DNA from: Calditrichota bacterium
Lineage (GTDB): Bacteria; Calditrichota; Calditrichia; RBG-13-44-9
DNA: 8,481 bases
NCBI GenBank assembly: GCA_016934605.1
Contig: JAFGSO010000487.1
Coordinates: forward strand, 1-8,481
Direction: 5' to 3'
The position numbers and the translations under genes were made by a program. Position 1 is the stretch's first letter. Each line of letters starts with the position of its first letter. Positions 1 to 5,615 of this stretch are shown here, piece by piece. Under the pieces are notes generated by a model. It was not told where the DNA came from and searched no databases. It saw only the letters and a program-made list of their open reading frames with translations.

Positions 1-938
1 GATGGAACGATATCCGGGACGTCTTTCATATCAGTGTCTATCCCGTTAAGACGTCTGGCTGAAATGCGCACAGCGGAATTCTGCCAGCTGATATCTGCGC
101 CGGCCTCTGCCAGGATTGATAATATCTTTCTGTCTCCCTGCACAGAGTGTCGATTCAGATTTTCAATTAATACATCTCCCCCGCTGATAGCAGCTCCTAC
201 TGCAAAATAGGAAGCACTGGAGTAATCTCCCTCAACCCGGCATTTACCCAGTTCAAATTTCTGTTGACCCGGTATGATGATGAGTGGATCCTGCTCTTGA
301 ACAGTGATACCGGCCTGCTTCATGAGATTTATGGTTAGTTTTATGTAAGGAACAGATACTGCTGAATTGATCGGCAGGATTTCCAGACCTCTCTGCATTA
401 ATGGCGCCATCATCATAAGGCCTGAAATAAATTGCGAAGAGACAGATGCATCTATCTCAATTTTCCCGCCGTTCAGCTGTTTTCCGGAAACCTGAAGCGG
501 AAGGAAGCCGCGATTGTGCCGGATATCCGCACCCAGATTCTCCAGCGCTTTCAGAAGCGGCTGCATGGGACGTTCCTGGAGTCGCTTTGTTCCGGAAAAG
601 TGGTACTTTCCGGGAATAGCGGCTGCTATCGCCGCGAGCAGTCGGGCCGTTGTGCCGGAATTCCCCAGGAATATCCGAACCTCTTTTTCCGGTACTATTC
701 TGTTTCCTGTAAAATTGACCTGATTTTTATTCAAGATCCACTGGAATCCCATACCGGCCAGTGCATTCAGTGTAATTTCGATATCTTCACTCATCAGTAT
801 GTTATTAATGGTACAGTTCTCTCCTGAGAGCGCGCCCATGATCAGCAGGCGATGGGATATACTCTTGGAAGGTGGAGCGGAGATTCTCCCTTTCAGGATA
901 CCCGGATGAATCAGAAGATGTGAAGGTTGTGCAGACAT
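1..938 (-). CDS. aroA: EPSP synthase (3-phosphoshikimate 1-carboxyvinyltransferase), N-terminal part
   Basis: Transfers the enolpyruvyl group of PEP to shikimate 3-phosphate, the sixth shikimate-pathway step, in the cytoplasm. The reading frame was translated by hand from the ATG at 938-936. It runs open for 312 codons and leaves the window at base 1, so roughly the last 110-120 residues of a usual 425-430 residue enzyme are missing. Visible family motifs, in order: PPSKSISHR at residues 22-30 (substrate-binding Lys/Ser/Arg), LGNSGTTAR at 91-99 (PEP-binding loop), RLQERPM at 119-125, SSQF at 167-170, GDYSSASYF at 237-245, and DVPD at 306-309. By alignment in mind with E. coli AroA, Asp309 is the catalytic Asp313 equivalent. 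The start is supported by an AGAGGA ribosome site at 954-949, 10 nt upstream. It follows aroF by 20 bp, so the two are very probably cotranscribed. The family is certain; the C-terminus is unseen. Confidence 0.96.
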   Translation of the reverse strand, partial: MSAQPSHLLIHPGILKGRISAPPSKSISHRLLIMGALSGENCTINNILMSEDIEITLNALAGMGFQWILNKNQVNFTGNRIVPEKEVRIFLGNSGTTARLLAAIAAAIPGKYHFSGTKRLQERPMQPLLKALENLGADIRHNRGFLPLQVSGKQLNGGKIEIDASVSSQFISGLMMMAPLMQRGLEILPINSAVSVPYIKLTINLMKQAGITVQEQDPLIIIPGQQKFELGKCRVEGDYSSASYFAVGAAISGGDVLIENLNRHSVQGDRKILSILAEAGADISWQNSAVRISARRLNGIDTDMKDVPDIVP

Positions 939-958
939 ATTTTGTTGTTCCTCTGTTC

Positions 959-2002
959 TTAACCGGTTACCCGGATTTCCCCGTTCTCCGGACTATAATT
1001 TTCCTGCGACGTTATAAAGTAGTTAATTCGGTGCATCAATCTTCTGAATTCCAGTGGATTCAGCGTTTGATCGGCATCAGAAAGGGCCTGTTCCGGATGA
1101 GGATGAACCTCGATGAGTAGTCCGTCTGCACCCACTGCCAGGGCAGCCATGCTCAGTGGTTCAATAAGGTCCCGCCGGCCGGTGCCGTGACTGGGATCGA
1201 CAATTATCGGAAGGTGCGAAATGTTTTTTACTGCAGGAACAATATTCAAATCCAGTGTATTCCTTGAGTATTCAACAAAAGTTCTAATTCCCCGTTCACA
1301 CAGGATAATTTCGCTGTTGCCTTCCGAAATAATGTATTCAGCACTCATCAAAAATTCAGTCATGGTAGCCGACATTCCTCTTTTCAGCAGAACAGGTTTA
1401 TTGATCCGGCCCACAGCTTTCAGCAGTTCGTAATTCTGCATGTTCCGGGCACCAATCTGCAGTACATCTGCATATTCAGCTACCAGAGGGACGTGCATGC
1501 CCTCCAGCACTTCGGTAACAATATACAATCCGGTTTCTTCTCTGGCTTTCTGTAAAAATTTTAATCCCTGTTTTCCCAGTCCCTGGAAACTGTAAGGACT
1601 GGATCGAGGCTTGAAGGCTCCTCCGCGAAGCAGATGAGCCCCTGAATTTTTTACAATCTGAGCTGTTTCCAGAATCTGCTGTTCACTCTCAACCGAACAG
1701 GGCCCCGCAATAATTACCGGCTTATTATCACCGAATTTTATGCCATTCAGGGAAACAACGGTGTTATCTTTCTTAAATTCCCGACTTACCAGTTTAAAAG
1801 GCTTGGAAATTGGAATTACTTTTTCAACTCCCGGGAATGTCGCCACATGCTCCCGCCTTACGGTATGCTGATAACCGATAACCCCGATAATGGTACGTTC
1901 CTCACCATGCGAAATATGGGGTCTGGCTCCATGCTCACCGATATATTCTGCTACCCGCGATATATCCAGTGAGCTCGCATTTACAGTCATTACAATAACC
2001 AT
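959..2002 (-). CDS. aroF: 3-deoxy-7-phosphoheptulonate (DAHP) synthase, type I-beta with N-terminal ferredoxin-like domain
   Basis: Condenses PEP with erythrose 4-phosphate to DAHP, the committed step of aromatic biosynthesis. The protein has 347 residues. Residues 1 to about 75 form a small ferredoxin-like/ACT-like domain (MVIVM start, ERTIIGVIG at 35-43), very like Thermotoga maritima DAHP synthase. In that enzyme the domain mediates feedback inhibition by Tyr and Phe. The TIM barrel follows from about residue 80. It shows GPCSVE at 100-105, LRGGAFKPR at 125-133, SPYSFQGLG at 135-143, IGARNMQN at 183-190, LLKRG at 205-209, and VDPSHGTGRRD at 268-278. Expected metal ligands are Cys102, His272, Glu298 and Asp309, all present. 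Start choice: an AAAGGAG site at 2015-2009 lies 6 nt before the ATG. It heads a pair with aroA. Aromatic feedback on the enzyme is inferred from the domain. A terminator-bearing leader upstream suggests a second, transcriptional level of control. Confidence 0.97.
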   Translation of the reverse strand: MVIVMTVNASSLDISRVAEYIGEHGARPHISHGEERTIIGVIGYQHTVRREHVATFPGVEKVIPISKPFKLVSREFKKDNTVVSLNGIKFGDNKPVIIAGPCSVESEQQILETAQIVKNSGAHLLRGGAFKPRSSPYSFQGLGKQGLKFLQKAREETGLYIVTEVLEGMHVPLVAEYADVLQIGARNMQNYELLKAVGRINKPVLLKRGMSATMTEFLMSAEYIISEGNSEIILCERGIRTFVEYSRNTLDLNIVPAVKNISHLPIIVDPSHGTGRRDLIEPLSMAALAVGADGLLIEVHPHPEQALSDADQTLNPLEFRRLMHRINYFITSQENYSPENGEIRVTG

Positions 2003-2008
2003 ATCCGG

Positions 2009-2015
2009 CTCCTTT
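2009..2015 (-). promoter_or_regulatory. Ribosome binding site of aroF
   Basis: AAAGGAG on the minus strand, 6 nt before the ATG at 2002. It is the strongest Shine-Dalgarno match in the left half of the window and fixes the aroF start. Confidence 0.8.
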
Positions 2016-2027
2016 CAAGATATGCAT

Positions 2028-2063
2028 AAAAAAAACCCCTCTCAACAGATTGAGAGGGGTTTT
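2028..2063 (-). terminator. Strong intrinsic terminator just upstream of aroF
   Basis: On the minus strand AAAACCCCTCTCAA (2063-2050) pairs perfectly with TTGAGAGGGGTTTT (2045-2032) around the 4-nt loop TCTG. This gives a 14-bp stem with a GC-rich core. The run of eight T residues occupies 2035-2028, its first four bases lying in the stem. This is a textbook Rho-independent terminator. It lies about 240 nt downstream of the ackA stop but only about 25 nt upstream of the aroF ATG. It is therefore placed as an attenuator of aroF at least as much as an end for the ackA transcript. Confidence 0.85.
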
Positions 2064-2083
2064 AAATTTTGAATCTAATATAG

Positions 2084-2169
2084 TCAATCTATTGAGAGCC
2101 GGGAGTTCGATCCTCCATAAAAATAGAAACCATAATAATCAAATGTCTGATAATATTCTCTGCTCTCAA
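2084..2169 (-). promoter_or_regulatory. Candidate structured leader / attenuator of aroF-aroA
   Basis: Read on the minus strand, UUGAGAGC (2169-2162) is perfectly complementary to GCUCUCAA (2099-2092). This could close a domain of about 62 nt. Inside are two further helices: AAUA-uu-AUCA (2157-2148) with UGAUUAUU (2141-2134), and GGAG (2116-2113) with CUCC (2105-2102) around a 7-nt loop. The strand GCUCUCAA is repeated in the 5' arm of the downstream terminator, within the direct repeat CTCTCAATAGATTGA (2098-2084) / CTCTCAATCTGTTGA (2056-2042), 12 of 15 identical. It can also pair with the terminator 3' arm UUGAGAG (2045-2039). Closing helix and antiterminator would thus exclude each other. 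The pairings are seen in the sequence; a switching function is inference. I do not recognise a known riboswitch class, T-box or leader peptide here. Confidence 0.35.
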
Positions 2170-2203
2170 AAGATTTCATCTATAATCTCTGCGATTTTCG
2201 ATG

Positions 2204-2232
2204 AATATATATTATGAATCAGTTCAATGCAA
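2204..2232 (-). promoter_or_regulatory. Weak candidate sigma-70-type promoter for the aroF leader
   Basis: Minus-strand TTGCAT (2232-2227) is followed after 17 nt by TATATT (2209-2204), which matches the TATAAT consensus at five of six positions. The -35 box matches TTGACA only at TTG. Transcription would start near 2197, about 28 nt before the possible leader fold. The surroundings are so AT-rich that such boxes occur by chance, so this is only a best guess. Read-through from ackA is an alternative source of aroF transcripts. Confidence 0.22.
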
Positions 2233-2303
2233 TAAAAAAATAGTGCAGATTCTGAACTCAAAAATTCAATTTTATATTCTGTATTACCATAAGCTGCAAG
2301 AAA

Positions 2304-3518
2304 CTAAACCGGTTGCTTGTGGAGTTCGCGAACAATCTCGGCCGTATCCAGGGCAATTACCAGTTCTTCGTTTGTGGGAATGACCATGACTTTAACCCGG
2401 GAATCTTCAGTGGTGATAATGGCTTCCTTCTTGCGACTGGTTTTATTTTTATTTTTGTCCAGCTTGATGCCCAGAAACTCCATATCGGAACAGGTCATTT
2501 CTCTTACCATATCGGAATTTTCACCAATGCCGGCCGTGAAGACAATTATATCTGTTCCTCCCATGGCTGCTGTATAGGCGCCTATATATTTTTTAATACG
2601 GTAGATAAAAATATCCATAGCCAGCTTTGCGCGATCGTTTAAGTGATATTTTTCTTCGATTTCACGCATGTCGCTGCTGATTCCACTTACTCCCAGGATG
2701 CCGCTGTGTTTGTTAAGCATCGTGTTCATTTCACCGGGTGATAGATCTTCTTTTCCCATGATATGCAGAATTATGGCAGGATCCATATCCCCGGTTCGGG
2801 TACCCATCAGCAATCCTTCCAGCGGTGTAAATCCCATCGACGTATCGATGGATTGTCCATCTTTAACCGCTGCGATGCTGGAACCGTTACCCAGATGACA
2901 GGTAATAATTTTTAATTCTTTCAGCGGTTTATTCACCAGTTCCGCTGCTCTGTGGGCCACATATCGATGCGAAGTTCCGTGGAAACCATATCTTCTTATT
3001 CCATGTCGTTTGTAAAGAGTATATGGAAGACCATAGATGTAGGCATGGGAAGGCATGGTCTGATGAAAAGCGGTGTCGAATACACCGACCTGAGGCACAT
3101 CCGGGAGCAATGACTTTGCGGCCGCAATTCCTTTCAGGTTAGGAGGATTGTGGAGAGGAGCAAAATCGATGCATTTTGTCATCTCATTGATCATATCACT
3201 GTTTATGAGAACGGATCCGCTGAATGCTTCCCCGCCATGAACTACCCGGTGCCCCACTGCATCAATTTCGTTTTTATCTTTCAGAACGCCGTGTCTGGGG
3301 CTTAACAGGATGCTGAGGACATATTCAATGGCTACCCGATGATCTAAAATTTCCCCGGTCATCTTCACCGGACTCTTATCAAAAGTTTCATGGCTGAGCA
3401 TGGCTCCGGATAATCCGATTCTTTCCACCAGACCTTTGGCCAGTACTTTTCTTTCTTCCGGAATTATCAGTTGATATTTTACCGAGGAACTTCCGGCATT
3501 TAAGACTAAAACTTTCAT
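2304..3518 (-). CDS. ackA: Acetate kinase
   Basis: Interconverts acetate plus ATP and acetyl phosphate plus ADP; in fermenters it makes ATP from acetyl phosphate. It is an ASKHA-fold enzyme of about 404 residues, the normal length for AckA and longer than butyrate kinases. Numbering from the upstream ATG of two adjacent ones (3521), motifs are NAGSSSVKY at 8-16, VGHRVVHGGE at 89-98 (substrate Arg92), FDTAFHQTMP at 148-157 (catalytic Asp149), GFHGTSHRYV at 179-188, HLGNGSS at 209-215, MGTRTGDMDP at 239-248 (Arg242) and TAGIGENS at 329-336, with Glu386 near the end. Two ATGs are adjacent (3521 and 3518). AGGA at 3529-3526 is 4 nt from the first and 7 nt from the second. Homologues begin MKVLVLNAGSSS, so I prefer 3518. 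It lies 69 bp after the hydroxybutyryl-CoA dehydrogenase gene. No phosphotransacetylase gene is visible in the window. Confidence 0.97.
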   Translation of the reverse strand: MKVLVLNAGSSSVKYQLIIPEERKVLAKGLVERIGLSGAMLSHETFDKSPVKMTGEILDHRVAIEYVLSILLSPRHGVLKDKNEIDAVGHRVVHGGEAFSGSVLINSDMINEMTKCIDFAPLHNPPNLKGIAAAKSLLPDVPQVGVFDTAFHQTMPSHAYIYGLPYTLYKRHGIRRYGFHGTSHRYVAHRAAELVNKPLKELKIITCHLGNGSSIAAVKDGQSIDTSMGFTPLEGLLMGTRTGDMDPAIILHIMGKEDLSPGEMNTMLNKHSGILGVSGISSDMREIEEKYHLNDRAKLAMDIFIYRIKKYIGAYTAAMGGTDIIVFTAGIGENSDMVREMTCSDMEFLGIKLDKNKNKTSRKKEAIITTEDSRVKVMVIPTNEELVIALDTAEIVRELHKQPV

Positions 3519-3567
3519 CATAATTTCCTGTGTCTCAGTTTAATAACGTGCTCTCTCTAAAATTGAT

Positions 3568-3582
3568 CCGGATTGAATCCGG
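3568..3582 (-). other. Small hairpin after the hydroxybutyryl-CoA dehydrogenase stop codon
   Basis: Minus-strand CCGGAT-TCA-ATCCGG forms a 6-bp GC-rich stem with a 3-nt loop, starting 5 nt after the TGA stop at 3588. It is followed by ATCAATTTT, too poor a T-tract for a confident terminator. It may be a weak terminator or an RNA-stabilising intercistronic hairpin before ackA, or chance. Confidence 0.3.
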
Positions 3583-3587
3583 GCATA

Positions 3588-4529
3588 TCATTCTCTCATG
3601 GATTCCGGGTACTCGAAAATACCTTTACCGCTTTTTCTGCCCAGGTGTCCGGCCCGCACCAGCTTTTTCAAAAGTGGGCACGGTCTGTATTTCAGGTCTC
3701 CCAGTTCTTTAAACATGGCTTCCATCATGCGAAGCAGTTCATCCAGACCAATCATATCTGCCATGGCCAGCGGGCCCATGTTAAAATTATAACCTAACTT
3801 CATGGCAGTGTCAATATCCTCTGAAGTCGCAATTCCTTCCATCAGAGCATACAATGCTTCGTTTATTAAAGGAATAATGAGCCTGGTTGTGATATAGCCC
3901 GGATATTCATATACTTCTACTGCGGTTTTGTCCAGTATTTCTGCAAATCGTTTTATTGCATGGAAAGTAGTGTCAGAGGTTTTCAGCCCCCGGACGATTT
4001 CCACCAGCGGAATTTTGGGTACCGGATTCAGAAAATGCATCCCGATGAATTTATCCTCTCTGTTTGTAACCTGAGCCAATTCTGTGATGCTCAATGTGGA
4101 CGCATTGGTAATCAGGATAGTATCATTATCGCATATTTCATCGAGTTTTTGGAAAATATTCTGTTTAAGTTCCAGGTTTTCCGGTATGCATTCGATAACC
4201 ACATCACCTTCGGAGGCATTTTCAATTTTCCACGTTGTAGTTATTCGGTTGAGAATGTTTTTTTTCTCCCCGGAGGTCATTGTCCAACGGGCGATCTCCC
4301 GGTCGATACTTCGCGTAATTCCTTCAACAGCCTGGGCAGCACTGGCCTTGTCCTTTTCAATCAGAATCACTTCCAGACCCTTTGAGGCAACGAGTTGAGA
4401 GATTCCCTGTCCCATAGTTCCGGCACCGAGTACCACAACTTTTTTAATCCCGCTTTCTTTTTCCTCCATATGCAATCCGCCTTCGGCGTTCAGCGTTTCA
4501 ATATCGAGTACCTTTTTTTCGTCATTCAT
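3588..4529 (-). CDS. hbd: 3-hydroxybutyryl-CoA dehydrogenase (3-hydroxyacyl-CoA dehydrogenase family)
   Basis: Predicted to reduce acetoacetyl-CoA to (S)-3-hydroxybutyryl-CoA, or the reverse, with NAD(P)(H). The protein has 313 residues, against the usual 280-290, because of a 20-30 residue N-terminal extension rich in charged residues. The Rossmann motif GAGTMGQG is at 35-42, with an acidic end of the second strand (VILIEKD, 54-60) typical of NAD binding. Next come TNASTLSITE at 141-150 (Ser144), GMHFLNPVP at 163-171 (His165) and LVEIVRG at 175-181 (Glu177). The helical C-terminal domain includes LGYNFNMGPLAMADMIGLD at 245-263 and HLGRKSGKGIFEY at 295-307. The spacing matches the Ser/His/Glu/Asn set of human HADH, but the Asn position is Thr215 (GYITTR instead of the usual G-F-x-x-N-R). 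The start at 4529 is supported by GAGG at 4541-4538, 8 nt upstream. The family is secure; the exact substrate and full activity are not. Confidence 0.93.
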   Translation of the reverse strand: MNDEKKVLDIETLNAEGGLHMEEKESGIKKVVVLGAGTMGQGISQLVASKGLEVILIEKDKASAAQAVEGITRSIDREIARWTMTSGEKKNILNRITTTWKIENASEGDVVIECIPENLELKQNIFQKLDEICDNDTILITNASTLSITELAQVTNREDKFIGMHFLNPVPKIPLVEIVRGLKTSDTTFHAIKRFAEILDKTAVEVYEYPGYITTRLIIPLINEALYALMEGIATSEDIDTAMKLGYNFNMGPLAMADMIGLDELLRMMEAMFKELGDLKYRPCPLLKKLVRAGHLGRKSGKGIFEYPESMRE

Positions 4530-4580
4530 TTCAAAAACCTCGTTCTATTTCTTCTCAAATGATGCCATATTCAAAGGATG

Positions 4581-5006
4581 TTATTGATTCAGGATAAGAT
4601 CCCTTTGAGAAAAGAAAAAGCTGATTTCAGTTCGGGCGTTTTCAGGGCTGTCTGATGCATGAACACAGTTGTTCTGTATATTGGTGCCGAAATCTTTACG
4701 GATGGTTCCCGGCTCCGCTTCTTCCGGATTTGTGGACCCGATAAATTTACGGAATGCTTCCACACAATTTTCTTTTTCCAGAACCACCACCACCACCTTG
4801 CCACTGCTCATATAATTTACCAGATCTCCGTAGAACGGCCGCTCTTTGTGGACAAGGTAAAATTGTTTTGCTTCCTCAGGACTGAGGTGAACCATCCGAA
4901 TACCCAGAATTTCAAAACCGGCCTTTTCAATTCTCTGAATTATATCCCCGATATGTTTCTGGCTCACACATTCAGGCTTAATAATTGTTAATGTCCGTTC
5001 TTTCAA
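4581..5006 (-). CDS. ndk: Nucleoside diphosphate kinase, TTG start
   Basis: Transfers the gamma phosphate between nucleoside tri- and diphosphates through a phosphohistidine. The protein has 141 residues, the usual bacterial length. It shows RTLTIIKPECV at 4-14 (Lys10), YLVHKERPFYGDLVNYMSSG at 50-69, GSTNPEEAEPGTIRKDFG at 90-107 (Arg103) and NCVHASDSPENA at 113-124. His116 is the phosphorylated residue. The usual active-site sequence is N-x-x-H-G-S-D, and here Ala replaces the Gly, a tolerated variant in some homologues. The N-terminus aligns with the family only if TTG at 5006-5004 is the start. No in-frame ATG lies nearby, and GGAGGA at 5016-5011 sits just before it. It lies 18 bp after korC. 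Next to succinyl-CoA ligase and KOR it may redistribute GTP/ATP formed or used by the ligase (inference). Confidence 0.97.
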   Translation of the reverse strand: MKERTLTIIKPECVSQKHIGDIIQRIEKAGFEILGIRMVHLSPEEAKQFYLVHKERPFYGDLVNYMSSGKVVVVVLEKENCVEAFRKFIGSTNPEEAEPGTIRKDFGTNIQNNCVHASDSPENARTEISFFFSQRDLILNQ

Positions 5007-5010
5007 AAAA

Positions 5011-5016
5011 TCCTCC
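5011..5016 (-). promoter_or_regulatory. Ribosome binding site deciding the ndk TTG start
   Basis: GGAGGA on the minus strand, followed by TTTT and the TTG codon at 5006. The match to the anti-Shine-Dalgarno sequence is strong but the spacing is short (4-5 nt). It is the main support for a non-ATG start. Confidence 0.65.
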
Positions 5017-5024
5017 GATAATCA

Positions 5025-5615
5025 TTAATCTTCAAATCTCTCTCTTATCTCTTCTGCCATTTCAAATCCAAGTTTCAATGCTTTCAAATTTAACTGCTCA
5101 GTTCCTTTTGGTACACGCGAGAGTACTGCTTTTTCAAGCGATTTTGGGCTGACGATATGACTTATTCCTACCAGCGCCCCCAAAGAAACGATATTGGTAG
5201 TCATTACCCGTCCCACCTTTTCTCTGGCAGTTTTGACCAGGGGCAGTCGGATGGAATGGACCGGTGGGACATGCTCCACCGCACCACTGTCTACAATCAG
5301 CAGACCTTTTTCTTTCAGATCGCGGGCATATTTATCGCACGATTCCTGATTCAGAGCCAGCAGGTAGTCCAGTCTGGTGGTTTTGGGATAGAGGATTTCA
5401 TTGGTGCTGATAATCACCTCGCTCTTACTGGCACCTCCTCTGGCTTCCGGACCGTAACTCTGGGTTTGAATAGCATTGACACCATCATATATGGCAGCGG
5501 CTTCTGCCAGAATAATACCCGCCAGTATAAGTCCCTGTCCTCCCGAGCCACTCAACCGGATCTCAGTCTTCTGTGGCGGTTGTTTTGTCGTTTTGCTTTT
5601 TTGTTTCTGATTCAT
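5025..5615 (-). CDS. korC: 2-oxoglutarate:ferredoxin oxidoreductase, gamma subunit
   Basis: Gamma (2-oxoacid oxidoreductase, POR/KOR gamma domain) subunit of the four-part ferredoxin oxidoreductase encoded with the three genes upstream. In this superfamily the domain helps bind CoA and build the complex. The protein has 196 residues, normal for the family. Residues 1-17 are a basic, low-complexity lead rich in Lys/Gln. The domain follows with IRLSGSGGQGLILAG at 19-33, QTQSYGPEARGGASKSEVII at 50-69, LDYLLALNQ at 82-90 and TTNIVSLGALVG at 139-150. The ATG at 5615 lies inside korB, giving a 53-bp overlap. AAGG about 6 nt upstream could serve as ribosome site, and GAGG touches the ATG. Translation coupled to korB is likely. 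A later non-ATG start close to residue 17 would also leave a complete domain. Confidence 0.93.
   Translation of the reverse strand: MNQKQKSKTTKQPPQKTEIRLSGSGGQGLILAGIILAEAAAIYDGVNAIQTQSYGPEARGGASKSEVIISTNEILYPKTTRLDYLLALNQESCDKYARDLKEKGLLIVDSGAVEHVPPVHSIRLPLVKTAREKVGRVMTTNIVSLGALVGISHIVSPKSLEKAVLSRVPKGTEQLNLKALKLGFEMAEEIRERFED

Larger units (their letters stand above)
2003..2303. other. 301-bp intergenic region between ackA and aroF
   Basis: This is the only gene-free stretch near 300 bp. No open frame with a ribosome site was found on either strand. Its right half (about 2160-2300) is very AT-rich. Its left half holds, on the minus strand, a weak candidate promoter, a possible folded leader, a strong intrinsic terminator and the aroF ribosome site, each listed separately. 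An additional imperfect hairpin pairs AGTTCA at 2221-2226 with TGAACT at 2253-2258, but it lacks a typical T-tract. No ordinary terminator is seen directly after the ackA stop codon. Confidence 0.8.

Noticed and set aside
432..827. Plus-strand open frame of 131 codons.
   Set aside because: It lies antisense to aroA, which has clear conserved motifs throughout, and its translation shows no recognisable domain and has no convincing ribosome site.
2018..2046. TTGAGA-N17-TATCTT on the minus strand overlapping the terminator, as an aroF promoter.
   Set aside because: Transcription would begin within the ribosome site and leave no usable leader. The -35 match comes from the terminator arm itself, and the -10 box matches at only four of six positions.
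2060..2089. TTGACT-N17-TAAAAC on the minus strand as an aroF promoter.
   Set aside because: The -10 box is poor, and the start site would fall at the base of the terminator hairpin, making the promoter self-defeating.
2095..2120. Plus-strand GGGAG-TTCGATC-CTCC resembles a tRNA T-arm with a canonical 7-nt loop, suggesting a tRNA or a tRNA-derived attachment site.
   Set aside because: The fifth T-stem pair is mismatched. No anticodon stem or D-arm can be drawn upstream, and the following bases do not form an acceptor end with CCA. It is better treated as a small hairpin in the aroF leader, or a very decayed remnant.
2089..2133. A 14-codon minus-strand frame (starting MVSIFMED, ending at TAG) inside the aroF leader, as a possible attenuator leader peptide.
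   Set aside because: It has only one aromatic residue, no run of Phe, Tyr or Trp codons and no ribosome site, so it does not fit classical aromatic attenuation.
2221..2258. Imperfect inverted repeat (AGTTCA ... TGAACT) downstream of ackA as its terminator.
   Set aside because: Only a 6-bp outer stem and a weak inner TGCA pairing form. The T-run lies in the loop rather than after the hairpin.
3960..4385. Plus-strand open frame of 141 codons.
   Set aside because: It is a shadow of the hydroxybutyryl-CoA dehydrogenase gene on the other strand, and its product has no recognisable features.
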